Origin: Aporrectodea caliginosa
Lineage: Eukaryota > Annelida > Clitellata > Crassiclitellata > Lumbricidae
Length of the DNA: 64,000 bases
Assembly: GCA_020284085.1 (NCBI GenBank)
Contig: JACEVL010000149.1
Location: 926,792 to 990,791, forward strand
Direction: 5' to 3'
Shown: positions 1 to 12,394 of the stretch, piece by piece
Layout: each line of letters begins with the position of its first letter
How positions within the stretch are numbered: the first letter of the stretch is position 1
Translations under genes and position numbers: made by a program
Notes under the pieces: generated by a model
What the model saw: the letters and a program-made list of their open reading frames with translations, nothing else
Databases searched by the model: none
What the model was told of the DNA's origin: nothing

Positions 1-57
1 ATTGTCCGTATACATTTAAAATATATGCAGTAAATATGGATATATACGTGTGTATAG

Positions 58-164
58 GTATGTATGTATGTATGTATGTATGTATGTATGTATGTATGTA
101 TGTATGTATGTATGTATGTATGTATGTATGTATGTATGTATGCATGTATGTATGTATGTATGTA
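58..164. repeat. (TATG)n microsatellite in gene-free 5' edge
   Basis: About 27 tetranucleotide units with one interruption (a GCATG near 143). Alternating TA dinucleotides follow at about 168-205. The rest of 1-659 holds another TA-rich stretch (410-460) and no gene that I can support. The open frames across it on both strands are translations of the repeat. Confidence 0.9.
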
Positions 165-659
165 TATAATATATATATGTATATATGTATATATATATAT
201 ATATGATAAGCGTTGGCGATGGTATTCTATGGCGTGTGTTCTGAGGCGGAAATTGCACTTCCGGTTTTCTTATTAGTTCTTCATTTGGAATAAAAATTCG
301 TTCTTCGGACGAAGTTCCGAAAGAATGGAAAAGAAATGAGCCGACCTCAATCAACGCAATAGAACACCGATCGACGTGAATATTAAGTTGCCCTTATTTA
401 GGTCCCACATATACATATATATATATATATACATATATATACATATATAATATGTATATATCACAGAAGTATACAAGTAAGACATCGCTAGACTATACGT
501 TATAAATAAATAGAGAAATAAATAAATAAATGGTGCAATGCAGTGGGTTCGTTTAACGCTCAATTGGCCGTTTTTACGTCCATAAGAAATGTTCAAAACG
601 TCCAAATTTTTCGGGCAAGGCGTAAATAAAATTCCAATGGTGAGTTGCATACGTCCATT

Positions 660-753
660 CAGGGCCGTAAATCTGTTTCGACAAGTGGGGAGGGAAAATT
701 GACCCTTTGGAAGTGTGTATACTTCCCCCACACACGCACACACACACATACGC

Positions 754-792
<39 letters not shown>

Positions 793-1509
793 GGGTCTCG
801 CTCTCCAGTAGTCCGTAAAGTGTTTAAAAGTTGTGTCAGCCACCTCAACCAAGCACAGACCTAAAGCGGATAAAATGAAACACTATTACGATAGGGCCTA
901 TAATGTATAACAATATTTTGCCATTTTTTTACCACTGCTGTTGGATCTCGATCCCCTGCCTATCGATGTTGTTTAGGCCTATATGTGTTTTGTCTTAACT
1001 GAGCGCCTGTGAATAAGCTGGTTCCGCGACCGCGACATAGGCCTATCTTTTATACCATTGGCGCTGAAGAAATCTTGAGATTGCGACGACGATTGCGATT
1101 ACAAGTACAAACTGCGACCAATAATGAGTTCTTTGTGGAAGAAAATAAAATTTACACATATAATGCTGTTTGTCAATTTTTCTGATGCACAGATTTAGGC
1201 TTTGGGCCTATGGCCAATTGTTTATAAATGTGAAATGCAGCCTCAACCGTTAAAATAGTGTGCACTTGCACCGTTTAGTTGTACTTACCAGCACACCTTC
1301 CAGCTGATCACTTGGAAAACGACAGATAACACTACTTATATGATTTCAAGCGGTTCCCTAGACATTGCAGTACTTTATTTATTAATTTAATTTATTTAAA
1401 ATTATTCATTAAATCTTCTGTAACTCGAATGCAGCAATGAGGTCTCGAGATGAACTGATCTAGTCTATGCGCATGGCTCTCCTCCCACCCTGAAAGTCTA
1501 CACTTTGAA

Positions 1510-1576
<67 letters not shown>

Positions 1577-1926
1577 AGCTGTCTTCATAATTTGTCGTCC
1601 TGTCTCCGAACACTCTCTGCCCTGTCTTGTAGGATGTTGCGTTGCGCTTGACCGCTTGTCACAACATATGTCTGCCAGCTTTGGATTAAGAAGGAAATCT
1701 ATCTTTCAGCAGCCACATTCACACCTGTTATAGCTTTCAAACCGACAGAGTAAGGTTTCGTTCCACAATAAATCATCCCACAAGACTTGGCAGAAATCTT
1801 GGTGACCCTAATATTTATGCACAGCTTAGAAAAATATGTGGGGAGGGAATTCCTGCACGTTCCCTCCCCAGGCTTAAAAGTGGGGAGGGAATTCCCTCCT
1901 TTCCCTCCCCAGGATTTACGGCCCTG
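660..1926. mobile_element. Non-autonomous hAT element, 1.27 kb, 8-bp TSD
   Basis: The left end reads CAGGGCCGTAAATC at 660 and the right end is its inverse at 1913-1926. The 8-bp direct repeat CGTCCATT flanks it at 652-659 and 1927-1934. CAG-type ends with 8-bp duplications are the hAT signature. No transposase frame is visible inside. It carries a (GTCT)n run at 755-792, a (TA)n run at 1515-1573, repeated GGGGAGGGAA motifs near both ends, and an older repeat copy (955-1105). It is therefore a passive, internally decayed copy. Confidence 0.85.
955..1105 (+). mobile_element. Copy of the GAATAAGCTGG retroelement tail family
   Basis: It contains CCCCTGCCTATCGATG, then GCGCCTGTGAATAAGCTGG, then GGCGCTGAAGAAAT, and ends in GATTAC-like hexamers. 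The same ordered blocks recur at 23215-23290 (+), 25550-25640 (+), 35963-36100 (-), 36418-36496 (+) and 44205-44255 (-). At 35963-36425 the blocks follow a LINE reverse-transcriptase C-terminus, so the family is best read as the 3' end of a non-LTR retrotransposon with a hexanucleotide tail. Confidence 0.6.
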
Positions 1927-2020
1927 CGTCCATTTATTTATCGTCGGAAGTATTCGCGCCAAGCACTAAGGCTGTTAAACTCAAACTCTAACGCTGACGT
2001 ATTAAGGTGGTTGTCGTTAA

Positions 2021-3054
2021 CCCTCACCCCAACAAGGGGGGGGGGTCTGGCCAGACCCCTGGACATATTTGTTGCATAACTTTTTAAATATTATATTTTC
2101 TCAAATCGGTTATATGACTTTGTTGCTATATTGTTGAGCAACAATGAGCACATCTAAACGACCAAAAAGACTGAGTGCTTAGGAGGCCCTGAAGATAATA
2201 CTGGCTGCGTCTGTCAAACGTAAGACTGACAGATGGCCAGTTGTCTGCTTCTTCAATGTAATGTCGTTGACATTTCGGCCTCAATGCATGCAGTGATCAT
2301 CTGGATATGGAACAGCCCTGAATGGAAGATGAATAAGCGCTTCATACGGTGCTTCTTCTTCAAATAGCTGACGAGATCTATCATAGCAGCGTGGATCACT
2401 ACCAGAGCAAGCAAGTCACAGTCAGGAGCAGTGCGGAGCGCAATCTTGGCTGCCGGATTTCAGATAGTTATACTCAACAGATTCTAAACCAGGAAGAGGA
2501 TGGTACAAAACGATTATGCTAGGCTACCTATGTGGCAAGAAGAAAAACAGAAAAACACGGTACAGATGCCGTACATGCTACACACCAGTGTGTCTGTCTC
2601 ACTGTTCGTCTGCAGCACAGTACACATGTGATCGAAGCAAACAAGAGCAAGACTAACGGGCTTACAATTACAGTGTATTTCATTATTTTGTTAGAGATAT
2701 TTTCTAGAAAACATTCATGTAGCATTTCAACATAACAACAACCAATCAGTACTAAATTTACTAAACTAATAGTTTCTTTATTTTTTTTAAATTTTATAGA
2801 TAGATTATCATTGAGTCGATCAAACGTTTACGACAGACCTCACAAAATAATACAGCCGAACATTTAGTTTCAAATTCATCATAGAAATGATTTATATTGC
2901 TTGGAGAGACTGACACATTGTTATTTTCTTTTATTCTAATAACATGTTGCAAAATTGGTATATAAAATCCACTATTACCTATAAAGAACCCATATAAAAA
3001 GGGGTGTGACGAGTTGTTCAAATTAAGTTGAATATTTCCTTGTTCGTATGAGGG
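2021..3054 (+). mobile_element. Decayed piggyBac-like element between TTAA sites
   Basis: TTAA at 2017-2020 and 3055-3058 flank ends that start CCCTCA and end TGAGGG. A second match (AACAAGG / CCTTGTT) lies a few bases inside each end. A perfect palindrome, GGGGTCTGGCCAGACCCC, sits just inside the left end. From about 2142 the + strand reads MSTSKRPKRLSA, stop, EALKIILAAS, which resembles the N-terminus of a piggyBac transposase with an in-frame stop. No DDE core remains, so this is a dead deletion derivative. Confidence 0.7.
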
Positions 3055-3386
3055 TTAAATAATGCAATTGAAGCTCTTTCAGACATGCCACTGCATCTGG
3101 TTTAAACACATTTTCGTTGGAATTTGAAAATGCTGTCTTAAATATTGATAATAAACTTTGTGATTAGTAATCTGTTATGTCATAATAATATGCCTGGTGT
3201 GATCTCCGTTAAAAATTAGCTATAGTATACGTCCAAAATTCAAGGTCAGAACGTAAGTAGGCTAGGCCTACGTCCTCTTTTTGGACTCTAATGGAAACAC
3301 TAGTGCAATGTAAAGTGACGACATTTAACCTACACTATAATGTTTCCCCATATAGAGTAGACCTAGCCTAAGCGTGTGCTCGTGCG

Positions 3387-4042
3387 GGTACCTGTCGGTT
3401 AATTCATCCGATTTAATTTTTCCAATGGTAATGTATTATATGACTTTCACACGTGAAATTAATTCACCCGATTAAACAATTAAACTGTCCAGAACCCACA
3501 GGTTGCAGGATGGTATCAAAAAGCGTTCTTTTAATTATTACGATTCTCATTTTGCCGCCTTCCATAACCTCTCAATTCTTTGTGTATTGGCTCCTGTGCT
3601 CAGGAAGTGATTGACCGTTTCGTGTGTCAAGGCAGGAAGTCTTCCTTACGAAGGGTTACGACAAAAATAATACGTCATATCAAACACTTCCAGTATAATT
3701 ATATAGCCCGTGTATATTGCAGGTCAACCAGTGACAATTTCGTCATTAGAAAACACGGACGACACTTAGCCTATAACCCTAACTCCTGACCCTAACCGAC
3801 CCTCACGACGCGTAACATTGACGCATATTACCTCAACGTACTGACATGGACTATAAAAGTTTACGTCCTCAAGGTCGGTTAGGGTCAGGGTTAGGGTTAG
3901 TGTCGTCATTAGAATACAGATAAAAACAGTCAAACGGTGCTTAAAAGGGAAGAAAGGCGTAGAAATTTATTCGGGTGAATTAACTGACAAGGTCTACGCA
4001 ATTACGCAAAAATTAAATCGGGTGAATTAACCGACAAGTACC
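3387..4042. mobile_element. TIR DNA transposon, 656 bp, 8-bp TSD, superfamily unclear
   Basis: Terminal inverted repeats of about 36 bp begin GGTACCTGTCGGTTAATTC on the left and GGTACTTGTCGGTTAATTC on the right read inward. CTCGTGCG is duplicated at 3379-3386 and 4043-4050. The ends do not start with the usual hAT CAG or TAG. An 8-bp duplication also fits P or Merlin elements. Its centre (about 3735-3920) is an inverted pair of telomere-like CCCTAACC/GGTTAGGG blocks. No coding capacity is seen. Confidence 0.75.
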
Positions 4043-4583
4043 CTCGTGCGTTCAAACGATCACGCGAGCCACGTAGCCTATAGGTCCTTAAAGCCTAAGA
4101 CTATTTCAGAATTCCCTTCACTTATAAATTAATTAATTAATTCTAAGCATTTATATAACGCCCGTTATAGAGATTTGCTCAGAAGTTCCTGTAAATTGAG
4201 TCATGCTACTACTTGGATGGGTGGTCGTGGAAACCACGCTACGTAACATATGGCGCTCAGGCAGTCCTCCATCCATGGTCGGTAATTAGAAATCTGTGCA
4301 GTGCAATTATTTGGGAAGTTAATATGGTGCCCAGATAGATGTCGTCGGATCAGCGTCGTCATGTCTGCGGAGGGTCTGACAGGGCGAGGGAGGAGCCTGT
4401 GGGCGGAGCCATACGCTGGTACCCTGCATTACATGGAGGAGCATGCAGACTGGTACTCTGCTTTGCGCATGACTGAACACGCGACAGGTCTGGTTCAGTC
4501 GAAAGATCTCTGGACTACAATAATTCTGAGGAGCTTCTGTAGAGAACTGTTGAAATTGTTACCTTTCTGTTTTCCCTTTCTAT

Positions 4584-5499
4584 CAGTGTTGTGCACGAGA
4601 CCAAAATTCCAAGACCAAGACCGAGACCAAGACTGCGGGGTCCAAGACCAAGACCGAGACCAAGACCGCGTGGTTCAAGACCAAGACCGAGACCAAGACC
4701 GCGTGGTCCAAGACCAAGACCGAGACCAAGACCGCGTGGTCCAAGACCGAGACCGAGACCAAGACCGCATCATAAAGGACCAAGATCTAAGCCTCAAGAC
4801 CATAAATGCAATTCTCAGTTGTAGTGCTACATATTCCCATTATTCAGATCAGATGCTTATTATATTTATAGTTATGGTTTTTGTCCCCAAGTCTTCGAGG
4901 TCTCATGAAGAGCACACTATAGTTAAAGACACTCTCAGTAGGTGCAGATGTTGCGGAATACAAAAACTTTGCCAGTAGAGAAAAATTCCCCACCAAATAC
5001 CTGATCTGCATCGTTTACCCGGCTACTGATTTTGCCTTGAGAAACTGCATCAGTGTAAGCCTAACTAGTCACTAAAGAACAGAGGTCATGGTTAACTGTG
5101 CCTCAATGTTTTCTTGTCGCTTCTGAATTTCGGATAAGAAGCGAACAACGCGGTCCTCTCTCGCTTTGTCCTATATAGGCGGATCGTCGCATGAATTCGA
5201 AGCTATCTCAGAAGTCCCTGAATAACCGGAAATATCGACAACATTTAACAAATAATCCACTCTAATTCCCACCAAACGCCAAACCAAAGACGCAAGACCA
5301 AGACCAAAGGCGAATGACCGAGACCAGACACCCAAGACCAAGACCACACCTTTAAGACCAAGACCAAGACCGCACCTTTAAAGACCAAGACCGAGACCAA
5401 GACCGGCACATTCGAGACCGAGACCAAGACCAAGACCGCATTTTTTCGGTCTCGAGACGGTATCGAGACCAAGACCGCGGTCTCGAGACCACATCACTG
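4584..5499. mobile_element. Non-autonomous hAT element with 33-bp subterminal tandem repeats
   Basis: The ends read CAGTGTTGTG on the left and CAGTGATGTG on the right read inward. CTTTCTAT is duplicated perfectly at 4576-4583 and 5500-5507. Inside the left end a unit of about 33 bp built from GACCAAGACCGAG repeats at 4605-4770, and related GAGACCAAGACC arrays sit inside the right end (5285-5490). Reading across the repeats gives acidic or proline-arginine frames on both strands. These are artefacts, because 33 bp is a multiple of three. Subterminal repeats of this sort serve as transposase-binding sites in hAT elements. Confidence 0.85.
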
Positions 5500-5656
5500 C
5501 TTTCTATGTTGGATTTGTGAGTTATTTGTGGCGGGACCTGAATGTTTGATACAAGGAACTGTTTGAATAGGAGGATTGCGAACTCGTTAAGCTATACTGC
5601 CAGTCCTTTTCATAATATTGTATTGAATATGCTTCTGTTATACGCACGCGTATTAC

Positions 5657-5660
<4 letters not shown>

Positions 5661-5703
<43 letters not shown>

Positions 5704-5736
5704 GTCTCTCTGTCTCTGTCTCTGTCTCTGTCTCTG

Positions 5737-5771
<35 letters not shown>

Positions 5772-5772
5772 G

Positions 5773-5853
<81 letters not shown>

Positions 5854-5892
5854 CTTTCTGTCTGTCTCTCTGTCTGTCTGTCTGTCTCTGTC

Positions 5893-5984
<92 letters not shown>

Positions 5985-6070
5985 TGGTGTGTAGGTGCGT
6001 GTGTGGTGTAGGTGTGTGCGTCGGTTGGTGTGGGTGTGTGGGTGTGTTTGCGTGCGTGCGTGCGTGTGTC
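5661..6070. repeat. Compound (CT)n/(GTCT)n/(TA)n/(GT)n simple repeat
   Basis: A pyrimidine tract of about 290 bases made of TC and TGTC units is followed by about 28 bases of TA and then a GT-rich stretch. Frames through it (poly-SLSL or poly-RERE) are not genes. Confidence 0.95.
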
Positions 6071-6761
6071 ACACGACATGTACGTGTAACATGCATACAT
6101 GGAATAAGTCCTGGGCTTTGATTGGATAACCGATTTTCGACAACTACTTTGGGCTTCTTTCGCTCAATGGCGTCTGTTACTTCACGACGAAAGCCATTGA
6201 CCGCAAAGACGATCCTGCAGTATCCAGCGTCCAAAGAATTAATTAGACTGTGTTTAATTAACGGGTAATGACAAACGTGACGGTATTTGAGGACAAACCG
6301 TCGGAAAGCAACGACTAAACCGCATCGGGCGCAGTAAGAAAGAAACCCCGGCATTGCTAACGTTAAACGCCATAATGCCATAGTGCCATGATAATGCCAT
6401 AATGCTAATTAACCCTTCCATAAGTAGCCATACTGTCAACTGTTATTGTTAACCTAAAGCGTTCTGCCTGTTGTTTTCTGAAATAAACGAATATACATAC
6501 ATAGAACGATGATAGCAGAAGCGCTAACATTAAACTTAACATTAAGACGAATGATAGCAAGAACTACAGGCACCCTTGTAGCGGTATGGCCGCGTTACGG
6601 CGTCATTTAAATTGTCGCTATTATTACTTATTATTATTAAGAATGCCGCATGACATAACTCTATAAAACGTATTTGTCCTACATTTACTCAGTGGCTCCA
6701 CGATTAAGCCTAACTCCAGATCACATCGAAGCCAAATTAATAAAGTGTTAAGTCAATAACT
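6071..6761. other. Gene-free spacer
   Basis: I see no gene, RNA or bounded element here. The only open frame (6254-6439, - strand) has no recognisable domain and no splice context. Confidence 0.5.
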
Positions 6762-7400
6762 TAACATTGCAGTGGTTCTAACTAGAGAGTGACATGGGGA
6801 ATTTCCCCGCGGGGAAACCGCGGTAACCGCGATAAATCCCGCGGTAATGGGGCCAACAATTGCGGTAATACCGCGGTAATGGGGACAACAATTGCTGTAA
6901 AACCGCGGTAATGGGGTTTACTCTCGCGGTAATACCGCGGTAATGGGGAATGAGCCGGCAATAAACCCGGGTGATGTTAGGAACTTGAGAACTAATAGGA
7001 AGATTTTGTTATTTCCTGAAGCCTAGGCCTACTAGTTAGAAATAGTCAGGACTTAGTTAACTGTCGATAAGATAATTACAAACTAATGCAGTCAGCAATA
7101 CGAATAGTTTTGTAAGCTAAAATTATTATTTTCTAAATTTGAATTGGTGTAGGCCTATACTTTTTGCGGGGAATCTGATGTCGTCCTGCGGGGATGGGGT
7201 GGGGATAGAAAACCTGCGGGATGGGGCGGGGATGGGGACAAACCTGGCGGGGATGGGGTGGGGATGGGGACGACTTACTTGGTGCGGGCGGGGATGGGGA
7301 CGAGATTGTCTCCCCGCGTCACTCTCTAGTTCTAACACAGACCACAGGTCTTCTGAACCACTTTAAACCATTCTTATGTTACCCGGTATGTCATGTTATT
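6762..7400 (+). mobile_element. LINE 3'-UTR remnant split by a hAT insertion
   Basis: Bases 6762-6782 (ending GTGGTTCTAAC) and 7337-7400 (starting ACAGACCACAGGTC, then TTCTGAACCACTTTAAA) join into a segment like the 3' UTR of the CR1-like LINE at 29370-30195, where the same blocks are uninterrupted. The intervening DNA is the hAT element at 6783-7328, so the insertion order is clear. Confidence 0.7.
6783..7328. mobile_element. Non-autonomous hAT element, 546 bp, perfect 8-bp TSD
   Basis: Inverted ends TAGAGAGTGAC...GTCACTCTCTA are flanked by GTTCTAAC at 6775-6782 and 7329-7336. The left half carries repeated CCGCGGTAATGGGG motifs and the right half GGGGATGGGGACG motifs. No coding region is present. 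The insertion interrupts an older LINE 3' end. Confidence 0.88.
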
Positions 7401-7582
7401 GAGCTTGACTCCAAGCCTTAACAAACACACAACCAGTTACCTGAACAACACTCACACTAAACCTGACTTTCTGCAATTGATCCGCTGTGGCATTGAGCGA
7501 GCGTTGTTGAAATAAATTGTTTCGGCTTAACGACACTTTTTCATATCGAAGATGATTAGTGTCGGAGGCAGAAAGCAACCTC

Positions 7583-7723
7583 GTACTCCACGTTTAAATT
7601 GCGACCGAGCCACCCGCAGTAAAGATCCGAGAAATTAATCTCTGATAAACCGACCCGACCGGGAAGCGAACCCGGGGCGCCGGCGTGACGAGCAGGCACC
7701 AACCCACTCGGCCACTCAGGATC
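7583..7723 (-). mobile_element. tRNA-derived SINE, family B
   Basis: Read on the minus strand it starts GATCCTGAGTGGCCGAGTGG, an A-box as in class II (Leu/Ser-like) tRNA, then a B-box-like GGTTCGCTTCC. It continues into a body with TTTATCAGAGATTAATTTC, GGATCTTTACTGCGGGTGG and CTCGGTCGCAA. The same order is found at 17228-17367 on the plus strand. The body beyond the tRNA-like head shows this is a SINE and not a tRNA gene. Confidence 0.8.
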
Positions 7724-7829
7724 TGTTGAAACTGACTGAGCCTATATATAGAGTGCGTGCAGTTTGGCTGCTGTTGCGTGTTGACACCTTCTCAGGCTCC
7801 CCAGCGGATCGTAAATCGAGACAGAGCAT

Positions 7830-7830
<1 letters not shown>

Positions 7831-7891
<61 letters not shown>

Positions 7892-8387
7892 GACAGGAGG
7901 GGACAGAGAGGGGACAGAGAGGGAGACAGAGAGGAGACAGAGAGAGGGAGACAGAGAGGAGACAGAGACAGAGGGAGACAGAGAGAGACAGGGAGAGAGG
8001 GAGACAGAGAGAGACAGAGGGAGACAGAGAGGAGACAGAGAGAGACAGAGAGAGAGGAGACAGAGGGAGACAGAGAGGAGACAGAGAGAGGACAGAGAGG
8101 GACAGAGAGACAGAGAGGAGAGACAGAGAGACAGAGGACAGAGAGGGAGACAGAGAGGGAGACAGAGAGGAGGGAGACAGAGAGAGAGAGAGACAGTTTT
8201 CCGACAGAGAGGGACGAGAGAGAGAGAGAGGGAGACAGAGAGGGAGACAGAGAGAGGAGACAGAGAGAGGAGACAGAGAAAGAGAGGGAGACAGAGAGGG
8301 AGAGAGAGGGAGACAGAGAGGGAGACAGAGAGGGAGACAGAGAGGGAGACAGAGAGAGACAGAGAGAGAGACAGAGGACAGAGAGAC

Positions 8388-8423
<36 letters not shown>

Positions 8424-8642
8424 TATTGAGGAGACAGAGAGGGAGAGAGGGAGACAGAGAGACAGAGAGAGACAGACATTGTCCGCCCACAGAGAGAGAG
8501 AGACAGAGAGGGACACAGTGGAGACAGAGAGGGAGACAGAGAGAGACAGAGAGAGAGGAGACAGAGAGCCTCCTCAGAGAGAGGACTGAGGGAGACAGAG
8601 AGGGAGACAGAGAGGGAGACAGAGAGGGAGACAGAGAGAGGC
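7831..8642. repeat. 800-bp purine tract of GAGACAGAGAGG-like units
   Basis: The top strand is almost pure G, A and C in GACAGAGAGG-type units, with two short non-repeat interruptions (near 8197 and 8478). All three frames on each strand stay open (287-319 aa), which reflects the absence of T and not coding selection. Confidence 0.95.
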
Positions 8643-8845
8643 TGACAGATTTCCGATCGCTTGTCGATATCACTTATTCCTATAGACAAGAAAAAGGAAA
8701 AGAAGTAGGACAGTAATTATTGCCTGCTGAGGAAAATTACGATTGTCCGCCCACGGCTCTCGTGTAGGCGGTTTACAGAGTGCACAAAGCCTTCTCCTCC
8801 TCTCTCATTCCACCTTCTGCCCCTCCTACTTCTCCTCCACTACAT

Positions 8846-8872
8846 TCTCCTCCTCCTCCTCCTCCTCCTCCT

Positions 8873-8903
<31 letters not shown>

Positions 8904-9003
8904 TTCTTCCTCCTTCCTTCCTCTTCCTCTTCCTCTCTTCCTCTTCCTCTTCCTCCTCCTCCTCCTCCTCCTCCTCCTCCTCCTCCTCCTCCTCCTCCTC
9001 ATC
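8846..9003. repeat. (TCC)n microsatellite
   Basis: About 50 TCC/TTCC units. The poly-Ser and poly-Pro frames across it are artefacts. Confidence 0.95.
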
Positions 9004-10275
9004 CTCCAGGTCTCTTTTTATTCCTTATGTTGTTTCCGGTTTTGTTCTACGTTAGGCCTATATGTTTCTAAATTTCAGTATAGGTTTAGAGGAATAGACC
9101 CAATTAGCACTATACCATGCCATTTCTAAGTGCATGAACGTAGAACCACAATAAACTGGCATACCTTAGCTTATATATTTCAAATTTACCAAAAAAATAA
9201 ACAATATTCTTTATACGAAACCTGCTTGGACAATTTTAAACCGTGCCACGGAGCGACCTCGACCGTTAGTCACTGGTGGTTCTACAATACATACGATTAA
9301 TGCCTTTACTGCGTACTCCATGTTCCTCGACGGGTAGCCGACTAGCCGGACGGTTGTGCGTCATCTTCCACCAGTGAGGGACTGCTCGTCGGCAGCGTCA
9401 TCGTGTGTGCGAACGCTGTCACCTATTAACGCAACTTGGCCTAGAAACTCTGAACATTCTTGCCATATTCAGCTGTCGATGGGAATCCGTTGGTTGGTTC
9501 CACGTTTGTGCGTGTACCCGCCACTGGTGACTCTTTCAGCTTACTGTGCATTGCTTTGCTAACTGATGTAATATAGTCGTTCATAATGCATTTAACATCA
9601 CATAGACTCTGAGTAGATATCTTGAAGGGGCGCTATATAAATGTTCAGTGCTAATTCTTTAAATTAGCACCAAACAAGGCAGCTCGCGGACCCATGCAGA
9701 TGAAAATTATTTAAGAAGCCGAAGGGAACACTAAGGCAGAAATTCTTCAGTGCAAGAGTTATAGACTCGTGGAATGACTTGGTTGATCATTGATGTCGCC
9801 AAGCACCTGGTAAGTATAACTGTGGGCATCAGTGATCCAGTTTGAAACAAAGAAGAAACGGAGCTCCGGCTTCAGGCAAATTTTTATCGGTACGGCGTTC
9901 CGGTCGTTAAAAAACCGGAACACTGTTCCCATGCGTTCCGTTCCCAACCGATCCTGACCGTGGCCCATTTGAAGCTATTGCCACCTCTGCCCTAGTTCGA
10001 AACAACTAGCACTTCCAGTGTCCATAGTAGAGAGGAAAATGACAGAGGCGGCGCCAGACTTTTTGTAACTAGGGCATAGCCAGAGGGCAGTCACACAAGT
10101 AACCAGTGCAGAGGGCGATTTAAATTCTCGGTAGAGTAAAAAATCCGGCAGCATTGTGGCAGGGCAACGATCAGGACAAAGGGTTTTACCAGGGCATTTG
10201 CTGTAGCGCCGCCACAGGAAAATGACGATTCCAACGAAAACTGAATTGAATATAAGCTGTACGGATAATAAATGT
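9004..10275. other. Gene-free spacer
   Basis: No gene is supported. GGGGCGCTATATAAATG at 9626 matches the 3'-terminal motif of several LINE fragments in this window. A stretch at 9840-9925 has CCGGCTTC/GGCGTTCCGG blocks related to the small hAT copy at 34409-34655. Confidence 0.45.
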
Positions 10276-10391
10276 AAACTATATATATTATATATATATT
10301 ATATATATATTATATATATTATATATATAATATACATATATTATATATATTATATATATTATATATATTATATATATAATATATATATAAG
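10276..10391. repeat. TA-rich microsatellite
   Basis: Imperfect TATATAT/ATTATAT repeat. It is not coding. Confidence 0.9.
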
Positions 10392-10635
10392 CACACACAT
10401 ATACATAATAACTATTTTTATTATTGGGTTTTCTGACGTATTGCATTTCAACGCTGTTCCCTGTAACCGGTAAACGGATTATATGATTTTGAACACGAGG
10501 CCGCTTGAAGGGAACACCAATTGATGTTTTATGCATTGTGAAAAAGGCGCCATAGAATCTAGATAAAAAGTCTGCTTAGTATACTTGCAGCCTTCGTAAG
10601 GTTCTTGAAAGGCGCTATATAAATGCTTCATTTAA

Positions 10636-11396
10636 TCTATATTATAAGTCTTAGTCTGTTTACGTTTTCCTTCCGTTTGTTTGTTTGTATGTTTGTTTGT
10701 CCGTTGTCTATAGGCTCCGAAACGGAACGCTTTAGTTGACAATTTACAAAATTTTACAAAACATTATTAGCCTACGCCACGTCATGGTCAACGCGACTAT
10801 TTTCAGCTCGCAATTTTATTTAAACGCCGATATATGGACATTTTAAATTTACAACTTTTCGACGAGGCTATCTTATAATAGCAGCCGTAGTATGGCCATT
10901 TGTCCACGTCACGCATGCTAAAATTAATATGCAATGTTACGTCAGGCGGAGGATTTAGGTCAACGCTATGATTCGCAACCAATCACGATGACCGTTGATT
11001 TCAAATCAGAAGTGGTAACGCCCACGGCAGAATTTCAATGCAACACTTTAGAGATACGAAATTTTAACGAACGTTTTCATTTGAATTTCTATAGATCTCA
11101 ACCCAACTTTATATCAACTCAAAATTTACTTTAAATTCCGATATTTGGACATTTTAAGTTTCGATGTGATCAACTGATCATAGTTTCAATGCAATTGAAT
11201 TCTAGCTATGCAGGAGTATATATTGCATAGAGTTGCATTTAAACATTTCAAGCCAGCGCGTAAATTCGCCAGAGGGACACACGAAAAATTTGCACATCGT
11301 TGAATTCAAATTCACGGGCGCTGACGAAGATGTCGTTCAATTCAAATACACGGGCGCTGAGGAAAACCCGGGCGAACGCCGGGTAAAAACGTCTAG
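10636..11396 (+). mobile_element. Non-autonomous Helitron, copy 1
   Basis: It begins A|TCTATATTATAAG and ends with a GC-rich hairpin (CCCGG-GCGAACG-CCGGG, 11367-11383), then AAAAACGT and a terminal CTAG|T. The 5' TC, the 3' hairpin about 10 bases before CTRR, and insertion between A and T are the Helitron hallmarks. No Rep/helicase frame is present. A second copy with the same two ends lies inverted at 29209-30789. This copy is uninterrupted, so it serves as the reference for the nested one. Confidence 0.85.
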
Positions 11397-11519
11397 TTAC
11401 ATTATATAGCTTGATTCTAATTGCTATCACACGTTCGAGAGAGACTCGTTTGTCTATGCTCTAGGCTATACATTATTTTATTAGTAGACAATATTAAATA
11501 TACCATTACAATCTATATA

Positions 11520-11652
11520 TAAGACCACCTATATATATATATATGCACACACATATGCATATATATATATATATATGAATAAATAGATGGATGGATAGAT
11601 AGATGGATGGATGGATGGATGGACAGAGAGAGAGAGAGAAGGAGGGAGGGAG

Positions 11653-11692
<40 letters not shown>

Positions 11693-11700
11693 GAGAAAGA
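11520..11700. repeat. Compound TA/GATG/GA microsatellite
   Basis: Runs of TA, (GATG)n at 11587-11622, GA and again TA. It is not coding. Confidence 0.9.
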
Positions 11701-12094
11701 GAGAAAAAGAGGGAGGGGCTTGAGAGCTGCGACATTGTATTATATGGTCATTGTGTTGTCTATGAGTTTGACCCATGCATACAAAAGGACTCTGTGGACA
11801 GCGCAAAATAGCAGCAACGAGTTTGTATGATCACGTTGTCCGACGCCTTTGCAGCCGACTGCATGTAGGACTTATTCGGTTATTTGGTCAAGCGTTTCCT
11901 ATCGCTCGTAAATAACAGTTTCTATATCTGCGAAACTCCCACTTGGCAGACCCAGATACCACTTCGTCACTTATACGTCAACTATACAAGTCTATCTGTA
12001 CCATATAACACTCTATACCATAAGCCACTACATCATAATAAACCGTCATATCATACTATATCATGGTTTGTTGAACGTTCTTAGCGTGATCGAG

Positions 12095-12394
<300 letters not shown>

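Noticed and set aside
3770..3905. Interstitial telomere array
   Set aside because: The TTAGGG-like units are few and imperfect and come with a constant non-telomeric flank at five places, so it is a dispersed repeat.
4301..4978. 225-residue plus-strand frame with QDRDQDRVV repeats
   Set aside because: It runs across the boundary of a hAT element with exact target duplications, and the repeat part is the element's 33-bp subterminal array.
7726..8716. Overlapping frames of 266-319 residues on both strands
   Set aside because: Purine-rich simple sequence lacks stop codons; composition is only Arg, Glu, Asp, Thr, Gln or Ser, Leu, Cys.
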